Shown here piece after piece: positions 1-5,728 of a DNA stretch of 6,031 bases. This DNA is from Actinomycetales bacterium. Lineage in GTDB: Bacteria > Actinomycetota > Actinomycetes > Propionibacteriales > Nocardioidaceae. The stretch lies in contig JAAZCT010000218.1 of NCBI GenBank assembly GCA_012513165.1, positions 1-6,031 on the forward strand, given 5' to 3'. Under the pieces are notes generated by a model that worked only from the letters and a program-made list of their open reading frames with translations, was not told where the DNA came from and made no database searches. Within the stretch, counting starts at the first letter, position 1. The number at the start of each line of letters is the position of its first letter. A program made the translations under genes and the position numbers.

Positions 1-284
1 ATCGCTGGCTGCTGGAAAAGAACCTCAAAATGTATGCGGTCGCGTTCGCTGTCGATCACGCTGGCGACATCTATTTGGACGGGCGGCTGCCCCTCCAATC
101 GGTCACCGTCGCAGAACTCGATCGCCTGTTGGGTTCGGTGTTGCAGTACGCCGACGAATCGTTCAACGTGATTCTAGAACTGGGGTTCGCTAGGTCGATC
201 CGCAAAGAATGGCAGTGGCGCGAAGAGCGCGGCGAGCCCACCGCAAATCTTGGAGCATTCAAACATTTACGACCAGGAGGATAG
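1..284 (+). CDS. YbjN domain-containing protein, 5'-truncated by window edge
   Basis: Only the C-terminal part is present. The frame is open from base 3 (reading RWLLEKNLKMYAVAF...) and ends at TAG 282-284, giving 94 visible residues. The internal ATG at 30 is not a likely start, because the upstream codons RWLLEKNLK belong to the fold. The pattern of an N-K-M-Y-A-V-A-F strand, an acidic G-D-I-Y-L strand with G-R-L-P, and a helix ending in F-N-x-I-L-E-L-G-F matches the C-terminal half of actinobacterial YbjN proteins, which have a type III chaperone-like fold. The molecular role of this family in actinobacteria is not established. In mycobacteria a YbjN gene sits between mshA (mycothiol synthesis) and gpm1, which fits gpmA further along here. 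The next gene starts 2 nt after this stop and has its ribosome binding site inside this gene, so the two are probably co-transcribed. Family assignment is by recognition of pattern, not by search. Confidence 0.75.
   Translation, partial: RWLLEKNLKMYAVAFAVDHAGDIYLDGRLPLQSVTVAELDRLLGSVLQYADESFNVILELGFARSIRKEWQWREERGEPTANLGAFKHLRPGG
275..280 (+). promoter_or_regulatory. Strong Shine-Dalgarno that fixes the start of the DsbA-like gene
   Basis: AGGAGG lies 6 nt before the ATG at 287 and inside the last codons of the ybjN gene. A longer open frame begins further upstream at 209, but it would overlap ybjN by 76 bp and its first 26 residues look nothing like the family. This site therefore decides the start at 287 and suggests translational coupling to ybjN. 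Confidence 0.85.
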
Positions 285-286
285 CC

Positions 287-862
287 ATGAACGCACTCGT
301 ATTCTGTGATCTCACGGATGTCGATTCGTATCTGGGAGCTGTCCGGTTTGAGCGCGCGGTGGCGTTGCATTCGATCTTGACCGGGCAAGGCATCGAGGTG
401 CAATACCGAGCTTTTTCTCCCGCATCGTCGACCCCGGTGGACGGCGCCGTGAAGGCCGCAAAGGTGACGGGAATCGACCTCAACATCGACGACATCATCC
501 CGGCTGTCACCGATGACGCCTGGCGGCTCGCAACGTGGGCCTTGGCTCAAGGTGCAGGCATGCAACGCGATTTCGTGCACCAACTGTGGCGGGCCCACTT
601 CCTTGAGGGTGCCGATCTTGGCGACCCTCTGGTGCTCACTGGCCGCGCCGCATTGGCCGGTCTCGACCTCACCTTGGCCGAAGAGGTGCTGGCTGAGGTG
701 GAGTTCGTTGGCGAAGTGGTCCAGCAACGCGAGACCGCGCAATCCTTGGGGGCAACAGTTGCCCCGTTCATCGTGGTCGATGGCGTGCACACGATCGTGG
801 GCCTGCAGTCCCAAGACCAGTACGTGGCTGCGCTGCGCTCGATCAGCGAGACCGCTAGCTGA
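287..862 (+). CDS. DsbA/FrnE-family thioredoxin-fold protein lacking the CxxC active site
   Basis: 191 residues. The layout is that of FrnE-like DsbA proteins: an N-terminal strand, then D-x-x-x-x-x-x-Y-L-G-x-x-R-F-E (residues 8-22); an inserted helical region with W-R-A-H-F-L-E-G-A-D-L-G-D (101-113); and a C-terminal G-A-T-V-A-P-F-I-V-V-D-G (155-166), in which P160 is the expected cis-proline. Family members normally read S-D-x-x-C-P-W-C-Y-x-G at the N-terminus. Here the CPWC position reads D11-V12-D13-S14, so both catalytic cysteines are gone. The only cysteine is C7, four residues before the lost site. There is no signal peptide, so the protein should be cytoplasmic. It is unlikely to be a dithiol oxidoreductase. 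A binding, chaperone, isomerase-like or single-thiol role is possible but unproven. It is coupled to ybjN (2-nt gap) and its stop overlaps the end of the convergent oleC-like gene. Family confidence is good; function is unknown. Confidence 0.8.
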   Translation: MNALVFCDLTDVDSYLGAVRFERAVALHSILTGQGIEVQYRAFSPASSTPVDGAVKAAKVTGIDLNIDDIIPAVTDDAWRLATWALAQGAGMQRDFVHQLWRAHFLEGADLGDPLVLTGRAALAGLDLTLAEEVLAEVEFVGEVVQQRETAQSLGATVAPFIVVDGVHTIVGLQSQDQYVAALRSISETAS

Positions 863-868
863 TCGAGC
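837..868. terminator. Perfect 11-bp hairpin over two convergent stop codons (candidate bidirectional terminator)
   Basis: Arms GCTCGATCAGC (837-847) and GCTGATCGAGC (858-868) are exact reverse complements around a 10-nt loop. The stop codon of the minus-strand gene (855-857) is in the loop and that of the plus-strand gene (860-862) is in the right arm. There is no T-tract on either side, so it is not a classical intrinsic terminator. Tract-less hairpins are often proposed as terminators in actinobacteria. Being symmetric, it would form in both transcripts. Confidence 0.55.
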
Positions 869-2528
869 CGTCGCTGACGCCCTTCGACAGGGCCGGGCGA
901 TCGATCTTCGCGTTGTGGCGCTTATCGACCGGCAGCTTCTTCACGAAGAACACGTCGACGATCCCTTGCGTGGCGTCGTGTTTCACTGCCAACTCTTGGA
1001 TCTCGGTCTTGACGGCTGCTTGCCGTTCCTGAGCGTTCGGCTCAAGTTCGATGCACACGCCGGGACGTTTGCTGCCGTCGCGGGACGTAACGGCGACCAG
1101 CGCGCTGCGATGCACGTTCGGGTGCGTGTTGAAAATCGGTTCGCACTTCAACGCGAAGAAGGTCTTGTCTTTGGCAACCACGCGGTGCGATACGCGACCG
1201 CACACCCACAGGCGGCCCAATTCGTCGAGATAGCCAGTGTCGCCTAGTCGGTGCCACAGGGTGTCGCCGTCGGGGATCTTGTTCTCTGCCATGGCTTTCT
1301 CAGACTTGTAGTAGCCGTCGCTGACGTGAGGACTGCGCACGATGACCTCACCGATCTGCCCCTGCGGCAGTTCAGTGGATTCGTCGATGTTGGCGATTGG
1401 GCCGTCAGTGATTTCCACGCTTCGAACGTCGATGCCGGCCAGCGCGTCACCCACACACACGCCCGCGCCTTGCTCGCTGAGCGGCCAGGTCTCCGTCAAG
1501 ACGGTCGTGCCGGAAATCTCGGCCACGGGCAGCGCTTCGGTGGCGCCATAGTTGGAATACAACTCGCCGTTCACCAGCATCTTCTTGGTGGCCGCATACA
1601 ACGGGCCTTGAATCTCGGCCCCTCCCGAAACGATGCGCTTGATCGTCGGCAGCGTGATCCCTTTGGGGTTGCCATACGAGGTCAGATTCTCTAGCAGTGC
1701 AGGAGAGGCGAACATCGAGGCGACGTTGTGGTCGTTGATCGACTTGATGAGCTTTTCCGGGTTCGCATCGCCAGGACCTTTGGTGGCGAAGTTCATCGGC
1801 GGGACCACCACGGTGCCGCCGTGGCTCAAACCGATGATCCAGAAGATCGGGAACGTCGGCATGTCGATGACGGGCCCGTGCGAATCGAGTTGCCACTGGT
1901 TCTTGACGCCGGCAGTCAACTGTGTGAGGTTGCGCTGCGACATGATCGTCGGCTTCGGACTGCCTGTGCTGCCCGTGGTGAACGCGATGACGGCAATGTC
2001 GTCAGGTTGGACGTCGAGAACTTCGGGCGTCTCAGGGATCGGACGTTCCAAGGACCGCAAGGTGGTGAATCCGGGCGCCGAGGCGGGGCCAACCAGAACC
2101 TTCTTCTTGACGGTTTCTTTGCCCCAGCCGAACACCCGTTGGGCGAGGAACGCTTCGGGGGTGCCGAAGAACACTTCGGGCCCCACGCTGCGTAGGCACA
2201 CTGCCACCTTTTTGAGGCCGTGGCTGTGCGGCTCGATGCCTACCATGATCGCGCCGATGCGCCACAGCGCCAACGACAGCACCAGTGCGTCTTCGCCCGG
2301 GGGGACCATGAACGAGCACAGGGTGCCCTTCTTGATGCCGAACTCGCGCAAGCCCACAGCGGTCGCTTCGGCTCGATTGCTCAAGGTGCGATAGTTGGTG
2401 GTTTCAATCTTGGGGTCACCGAACAGTGACGGCTTGATGTGGATGAGCGCCGTGCGATCGGGATCTTCTTGGGCGAGCGTGCGGATCCGGTCTGGCAGGT
2501 CGAATACGGTGTTGAGCGATTCGGTCAT
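855..2528 (-). CDS. oleC: OleC-family AMP-forming acyl ligase / beta-lactone synthetase-like enzyme
   Basis: 557 residues, complete; a member of the ANL adenylate-forming superfamily. Visible motifs: P-loop T-T-G-S-T-G-S-P-K (184-192); Y-G-A-T-E (327-331); G-D-T-G-Y-L-D with the ribose-binding Asp at 430; hinge-region R445 in C-G-R; and a C-terminal P-V-D-K-R-H-N-A-K-I-D-R with the catalytic-type lysine K541. OleC-like traits separate it from ordinary fatty acyl-CoA ligases: M-P-T-F-P-I-F (223-229), the F-x-S-P-A-L-L segment (273-279), C-E-P-I-F-N-T-H-P (462-470), and R-H-N-A-K in place of the usual T-x-x-G-K. Known OleC enzymes use ATP to convert a beta-hydroxy fatty acid to a beta-lactone in olefin synthesis; related enzymes make beta-lactone natural products. 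The start ATG overlaps the stop of the hydrolase gene as ATGA, and AAAGGA (2539-2544) lies 10 nt upstream, so the genes are translationally coupled. No oleA or oleD is in the window. A CoA ligase activity cannot be excluded. Confidence 0.82.
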   Translation of the reverse strand: MTESLNTVFDLPDRIRTLAQEDPDRTALIHIKPSLFGDPKIETTNYRTLSNRAEATAVGLREFGIKKGTLCSFMVPPGEDALVLSLALWRIGAIMVGIEPHSHGLKKVAVCLRSVGPEVFFGTPEAFLAQRVFGWGKETVKKKVLVGPASAPGFTTLRSLERPIPETPEVLDVQPDDIAVIAFTTGSTGSPKPTIMSQRNLTQLTAGVKNQWQLDSHGPVIDMPTFPIFWIIGLSHGGTVVVPPMNFATKGPGDANPEKLIKSINDHNVASMFASPALLENLTSYGNPKGITLPTIKRIVSGGAEIQGPLYAATKKMLVNGELYSNYGATEALPVAEISGTTVLTETWPLSEQGAGVCVGDALAGIDVRSVEITDGPIANIDESTELPQGQIGEVIVRSPHVSDGYYKSEKAMAENKIPDGDTLWHRLGDTGYLDELGRLWVCGRVSHRVVAKDKTFFALKCEPIFNTHPNVHRSALVAVTSRDGSKRPGVCIELEPNAQERQAAVKTEIQELAVKHDATQGIVDVFFVKKLPVDKRHNAKIDRPALSKGVSDGSIS

Positions 2529-3385
2529 GAGGCGAGGTTCCTTTGCTGATCTGCGGTGAGTTGCAAGAGTTCACGGATGGTGGCGGTGACGGCGTCGGGA
2601 TTCTCGAGCATGGCGAGGTGGCCGCACCCTGCGAGCACCTCGACGTGAGTCGTGTTGAGCAGTTCGGGGAGGTGCCCGGAGTCTTTACGAGACAACACCC
2701 GGTTCCTCTCCCCCCACACCACCCACATGGGTATGTCCGCAGGTGCGCGCGTGCTGTCGAGGCCGCCGTAGGCGTTCATGTCGTCGAGGACGTCGATCAG
2801 GGCCGGCAGTTGATCAGCGCGCGTCTGGCACGCGAGCAAGTCCGGGTCTCGGTGCAGTTTTTGTCTCACGCCGAGCGGCCCGAGTTGGAAGCGCAACACG
2901 AGCGGCGCGACGAAGCCCGGGACTCGAATGTGTCGCGAAATGGAGCGCAAAACCTTGGCCGTGAGAGGCATCTTGCGTTTCATCGTGTGGAGGAAGCCGA
3001 TCTGGCCTTGGGCGAAACTCACTTCGGTGAGGGGGTTGATCGCGAGAACGGCCGTGACCAGGTCGGGGTGTTGCCGGGCAATAGCGCCAGCGATGTTGGT
3101 TCCCATGCAGTTACCGACGATGAGCGCGGGCGCAGCCTTTAGGTCGGTCATCAGGGCCACGATCACGTCGACAAGTTGCTGGTGGCCGGGGGATTGCTCA
3201 GGTTGGGGCGAACTGCCGAAGCCAGGCAAATCGACCGTGATCACCCGGCAGTCGCGGGCAAGGTCTGCGGCTTGAAAACGCCAGATCGTCGACGAGGTGC
3301 CGCCGTTGTGGAGCATGAGAATATTCGGGCCGGCGCCCTCGTCGGCGTAGGCGATCGTGAGGTTCTCGTGGTGGAAGGTTTCCAT
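2525..3385 (-). CDS. Alpha/beta-fold hydrolase with Cys nucleophile, first gene of the oleC operon
   Basis: 286 residues, complete, with no signal peptide. Alpha/beta hydrolase features in order: oxyanion motif L-H-N-G-G (25-29); D-L-P-G-F-G-S-S (52-59); nucleophile elbow G-N-C-M-G (91-95); a helical cap around 130-205; V-V-W-G-E-R-N-R-V (222-230); and A-G-C-G-H-L-A (252-258) with catalytic-type H256. The elbow residue is Cys93 (codon at 3107-3109), where most relatives have Ser and where the OleB beta-lactone decarboxylases have Asp. The position that usually carries the acid (G-x-x-D-R-V) is Asn228. The start ATG at 3385 has GAAGAG (3392-3397) 6 nt upstream. The gene overlaps the oleC-like gene by 4 bp, so it fills the place of OleB by context, but its active site is not that of OleB. 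It may be a thioesterase, acyltransferase or lactone hydrolase using a thiol nucleophile. Fold confidence is high; the reaction is unknown. Confidence 0.85.
   Translation of the reverse strand: METFHHENLTIAYADEGAGPNILMLHNGGTSSTIWRFQAADLARDCRVITVDLPGFGSSPQPEQSPGHQQLVDVIVALMTDLKAAPALIVGNCMGTNIAGAIARQHPDLVTAVLAINPLTEVSFAQGQIGFLHTMKRKMPLTAKVLRSISRHIRVPGFVAPLVLRFQLGPLGVRQKLHRDPDLLACQTRADQLPALIDVLDDMNAYGGLDSTRAPADIPMWVVWGERNRVLSRKDSGHLPELLNTTHVEVLAGCGHLAMLENPDAVTATIRELLQLTADQQRNLAS
2539..2544 (-). promoter_or_regulatory. Ribosome binding site of the oleC-like gene within the hydrolase gene
   Basis: The minus strand reads AAAGGA 10 nt before the ATG at 2528. It lies inside the 3' end of the upstream gene, whose TGA shares bases 2525-2528 with this ATG (a 4-bp ATGA overlap). 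This supports one mRNA and coupled translation of the two proteins. Confidence 0.6.
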
Positions 3386-3430
3386 ATGAATCTCTTCGTA
3401 TGTGTGGCGTTTGAATAGGAACGTCCCGAG

Positions 3431-3442
3431 TCGTGTACACGA
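3431..3442. promoter_or_regulatory. Perfect 12-bp palindrome, candidate TetR-family operator
   Basis: TCGTGTACACGA is its own reverse complement, and symmetry stops exactly at its ends (G/G mismatch outside). It sits in the non-coding region between the divergent hydrolase and tetR genes, 46 bp upstream of the hydrolase ATG. It lies 1 nt downstream of a TAGACT -10 box on the minus strand, so it would cover the transcription start. Palindromes in this position next to a divergent TetR gene are commonly the regulator's binding site; binding here is inferred. Confidence 0.6.
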
Positions 3443-3443
3443 G

Positions 3444-3449
3444 AGTCTA
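3444..3449 (-). promoter_or_regulatory. Candidate -10 box for the hydrolase-oleC operon
   Basis: The minus strand reads TAGACT, fitting the actinobacterial TANNNT -10 and identical to the -10 proposed for tetR on the other strand. Transcription would begin near 3437, inside the palindrome, leaving a leader of roughly 50 nt that carries the GAAGAG ribosome site. No convincing -35 (TTGACA-like) is seen at the right distance. Confidence 0.45.
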
Positions 3450-3536
3450 TCAATCCTTCATGCGACCTGCATCACATTTCTAAATCTTCCCGTTTCCATC
3501 GAATTTGGTTAGGTGCCAAGCAGTGCCCCGTATGGG

Positions 3537-3542
3537 TAGACT
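3537..3542 (+). promoter_or_regulatory. Candidate -10 box for leaderless transcription of tetR
   Basis: GGTAGACT has the hexamer TAGACT ending 7 nt before the ATG at 3550, so transcription would start at or next to the A of the ATG. No Shine-Dalgarno precedes this ATG, which agrees with a leaderless message. The -35 region is weak (GTGCCA at 3513-3518 is the nearest match). Confidence 0.55.
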
Positions 3543-3549
3543 CACTCGA

Positions 3550-4215
3550 ATGACGGTCGAACACGAACCCCAAGAGCGTGCGCTTCCGCGCGGTCCTCAC
3601 GGGCTCACGCGCGCCGAAGTTGAGGAGTCTCAACGCGACCGTTTGATGTGGGCTATCGCCGAAGCGGTTGCTGAAAAGGGCTACAACGCCACCACGGTCG
3701 CTGACGTCATTTCTCGTGCCAAAGTCTCACGCACCACGTTCTATCAGCTTTTCAACGACAAACTGGCCTGCTTCTTGGCTGCCAACCTCGCCGCATCAGA
3801 GTTGTTGATTGGGGTGCTCGACGGAGAGCTCAAGCGAATCGACGCTATGCCCGATATGTCGGCTAGGGCGCGATTCGACCTCCTGCTGTCGACCTATCTC
3901 GACTCGTTAACCGGACTCGCCAGTTTCGCGAAAGTGTTCCTCGTCGAGGTGTACGCCGCTGGAGCACCGGCCGTGGCACAGCGCCGAGAACTGCTCGGCA
4001 AGTTCGTTGAACTCGTGGTCGAATCCCGGTGGGGATTCGACGAAGGTCATCTGACTGAAACCGAACTCAAAGCAGTCGCCGAAGTGGTAGTTGCAGCAGT
4101 TAGCCTCCACGCCACGACGGCACTTGCCGTGGGTGATATCGATGGAATCGCCTCGATCAAGGATTCACTTGGCGTCACCCTGGATCGGATCCTTGGCGAG
4201 CAGCCCACCAGCTAG
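3550..4215 (+). CDS. TetR/AcrR-family transcriptional regulator
   Basis: 221 residues from the ATG at 3550. The N-terminal DNA-binding domain is typical of TetR: helix 1 around residues 30-43 (R-L-M-W-A-I-A-E-A-V-A-E-K-G), Y-N-A-T-T-V-A-D-V-I-S-R-A-K-V-S (45-60), and recognition helix S-R-T-T-F-Y-Q-L-F (60-68) followed by N-D-K. The remaining all-helical part (about 75-221) is the ligand-binding and dimer domain, too variable to assign a ligand. The first ~20 residues are a charged tail ahead of the domain. In-frame starts exist further upstream (TTG 3505, GTG 3523, ATG 3532) but none has a ribosome site, and the -10 box at 3537-3542 fits the ATG at 3550. The gene diverges from the hydrolase-oleC operon across 164 bp that contains a perfect palindrome, so it most likely represses that operon. 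An acyl-CoA or lactone-like inducer is a guess from context. Confidence 0.9.
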   Translation: MTVEHEPQERALPRGPHGLTRAEVEESQRDRLMWAIAEAVAEKGYNATTVADVISRAKVSRTTFYQLFNDKLACFLAANLAASELLIGVLDGELKRIDAMPDMSARARFDLLLSTYLDSLTGLASFAKVFLVEVYAAGAPAVAQRRELLGKFVELVVESRWGFDEGHLTETELKAVAEVVVAAVSLHATTALAVGDIDGIASIKDSLGVTLDRILGEQPTS

Positions 4216-4261
4216 CCCACTGCACTTCCTACCTCTCGCCCTACAAGGCCTCTTGGCCGAT

Positions 4262-4267
4262 TAGGCT
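4262..4267 (+). promoter_or_regulatory. Candidate -10 box for leaderless transcription of gpmA
   Basis: TAGGCT ends 6 nt before the ATG at 4274, the same geometry as at tetR, and no Shine-Dalgarno precedes the ATG. This gives gpmA its own promoter within the 58-bp gap after tetR. No clear -35 is seen. A short GGCC-TCTT-GGCC repeat (4247-4258) lies just upstream. Confidence 0.55.
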
Positions 4268-4273
4268 GAAGCC

Positions 4274-5017
4274 ATGAGCACATTGATTCTTTTGCGTCAC
4301 GGTCACAGCGAGTGGAACGCCCGCAACCTCTTCACTGGTTGGGTCGACGTAGACCTCAACGAACAAGGCGTCGAAGAAGCGAACCGGGCACCGGAACTCC
4401 TCAAAGTAGCTGGCCTCTTGCCGGACGTGTCGCACACCTCGCTACTCCGTCGCGCGATTCGTACGTCCGAGATCGTGCTCAACGGTGTCGACCGCCACTG
4501 GGTCCCCGTTAAGCGCAGTTGGCGCTTGAACGAACGCCATTACGGCGCGTTGCAAGGCAAAGACAAGAAGTCCACGCTGGAAGAGTTCGGCGAAGAACAG
4601 TTCATGACGTGGCGCCGCTCCTACGCGATCGCGCCACCGGCGCTGTCAGACGACAGCGAGTTCAGCCAAGCGAACGATGCGCGTTATGCCGACTTACCCG
4701 ACGAACTTTTGCCCCGCGGCGAATGCCTGTCCGATGTGCTCGACCGGATGCTCCCCTACTGGTACGACCAAATCGTGCCAGACCTGCGTGCCGGCAAGAC
4801 GGTTCTAGTAACCGCGCACGGCAACTCGCTACGCGCGCTAGTCAAGCACCTCGACAACATCGATGAAGACACCATCGTGGGCGTGAACATTCCCACCGGC
4901 ATTCCGCTGGTGTACGAACTCGACGAGAACCTTCGCCCCACGGTAACTGGCGGCCAGTACCTGGACGCAGATGCGGCCGCTGCAGCGATCGCCGCAGTCG
5001 CCAACCAAGGACGCTAA
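4274..5017 (+). CDS. gpmA: 2,3-bisphosphoglycerate-dependent phosphoglycerate mutase
   Basis: 247 residues, the usual length for this enzyme, which interconverts 3-phosphoglycerate and 2-phosphoglycerate in glycolysis and gluconeogenesis in the cytoplasm. Signature residues are all present: [10 protein letters not shown] (6-15) with phospho-acceptor H9; F-T-G-W-V-D-V-D-L (20-28); R59-R60; [11 protein letters not shown] (85-95) with catalytic E87; K98; W-R-R (113-115); and [12 protein letters not shown] (180-191) with the second catalytic His, H182. The C-terminal tail A-A-V-A-N-Q-G resembles that of the E. coli enzyme. One small oddity is His11, where Glu or Gln is usual after R-H-G. The gene stands alone on the plus strand with its own likely leaderless promoter and converges on regX3 with 33 bp between. 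Proximity to ybjN and senX3/regX3 follows the mycobacterial neighbourhood. Confidence 0.97.
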   Translation: MSTLILLRHGHSEWNARNLFTGWVDVDLNEQGVEEANRAPELLKVAGLLPDVSHTSLLRRAIRTSEIVLNGVDRHWVPVKRSWRLNERHYGALQGKDKKSTLEEFGEEQFMTWRRSYAIAPPALSDDSEFSQANDARYADLPDELLPRGECLSDVLDRMLPYWYDQIVPDLRAGKTVLVTAHGNSLRALVKHLDNIDEDTIVGVNIPTGIPLVYELDENLRPTVTGGQYLDADAAAAAIAAVANQGR

Positions 5018-5050
5018 ACCACAAGCATCCAACGCGAGCACGGTCTGAGG
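5018..5050. other. 33-bp convergent gap between gpmA and regX3 with no visible terminator
   Basis: The gap lies between the TAA of gpmA and the TAG of regX3 on the opposite strand. No inverted repeat with a useful stem or T-tract is seen in it, so the two transcripts probably run into one another or stop by another mechanism. Confidence 0.5.
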
Positions 5051-5728
5051 CTAGGCGAACTTGTAGCCCAGTCCGCGAATCGTGATGAGCGTGGTTGGCT
5101 CGGCCGGATCGGATTCGATCTTGGCGCGCAGACGCTTGATGTGGACGTCGAGCGTCTTGGTGTCGCCCACATAGTCGGCGCCCCATACGCGATCGATCAG
5201 CTGTTCGCGCGTCAAAGCGCGGCCAGGGTTGCGCAGGAAGTACTCGAGCAGTTCGAACTCTTTGAGCGGCAACACGAGTTCCTTGCCCCGAAGCGTCACG
5301 AGGTGCCGGTCCACGTCCATCCGGATTCCGGCGGCCTCCAAAGATGACTCGTCGTCGACGAAGTCAGCGCCGCCGCGTCGCAACACTGCCCGGATCCGAG
5401 CAATGAGTTCGCGCGGAGAATAGGGCTTGGTGACGTAGTCGTCAGCGCCTAGTTCGAGGCCGACGACCTTGTCGATCTCGGCATCCTTGGCGCTCACCAT
5501 GATGATCGGCACGGTGGAGGTTTGGCGAATCGTGCGGCACACTTCCACGCCAGACAACCCCGGCAGCATGAGATCCAACAAGATGATGTCCGAGCCATTT
5601 CGCATGAACTCAACCAGCGCGTCGGGGCCGGTCTCGGCGATCGTGACCTCGAAACCTTCCTTCTTCAGCACATACGAGAGAGCCTCGCTGTAACTGGTCT
5701 CGTCTTCAACCAGCAAGATTCTGGTCAT
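5051..5728 (-). CDS. regX3: OmpR/PhoB-family response regulator, RegX3-type
   Basis: 225 residues from the ATG at 5728, close to the length of mycobacterial RegX3. The receiver domain occupies residues 1-120: acidic pair E8-D9, phospho-acceptor D52 in L-L-D-L-M-L-P-G, switch residue S79, and K101 in T-K-P-Y. The C-terminal winged-helix DNA-binding domain (about 130-225) has [18 protein letters not shown], the recognition region [14 protein letters not shown] and the final wing R-G-L-G-Y-K-F. It is expected to be phosphorylated by the SenX3 kinase encoded just upstream and to control phosphate-starvation genes. The gene could be read 30 codons longer from 5818, but those residues are not receiver-like and a good ribosome site supports 5728. 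Its start overlaps the end of senX3 by 23 bp. Unlike the Mycobacterium order, the pair here faces gpmA instead of following it. Confidence 0.93.
   Translation of the reverse strand: MTRILLVEDETSYSEALSYVLKKEGFEVTIAETGPDALVEFMRNGSDIILLDLMLPGLSGVEVCRTIRQTSTVPIIMVSAKDAEIDKVVGLELGADDYVTKPYSPRELIARIRAVLRRGGADFVDDESSLEAAGIRMDVDRHLVTLRGKELVLPLKEFELLEYFLRNPGRALTREQLIDRVWGADYVGDTKTLDVHIKRLRAKIESDPAEPTTLITIRGLGYKFA

Noticed and set aside
783..794. GCGTGCACACGA, matching the 12-bp palindrome at 10 of 12 positions
   Set aside because: It is inside the dsbA-like coding region, is not symmetric and is not near a promoter; a chance match is more likely than a second operator.
71..814. 247-residue minus-strand open frame opposite the ybjN and dsbA-like genes
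   Set aside because: It spans two genes with supported starts and family motifs, and its own translation is low-complexity with many His, Arg and Cys, typical of antisense shadow.
1633..2394. 253-residue plus-strand open frame antisense to the oleC-like gene
   Set aside because: It lies wholly opposite a gene with clear ANL motifs, has no ribosome site or recognisable domain, and is explained by codon bias in the real gene.
2543..3142. 199-residue plus-strand open frame opposite the hydrolase gene
   Set aside because: The composition is that of an antisense shadow with no motif, and the minus-strand frame has a full alpha/beta hydrolase pattern.
3460..3472. ATGC-GACCT-GCAT inverted repeat in the divergent region
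   Set aside because: Arms of only 4 bp are expected by chance in a region of this size; the perfect 12-bp palindrome nearby is far stronger.
4247..4258. GGCC-TCTT-GGCC repeat between tetR and gpmA as a terminator or operator
   Set aside because: The 4-bp arms with a 4-nt loop do not extend, there is no T-tract after it, and the arms are individually self-complementary, so it could easily be chance.
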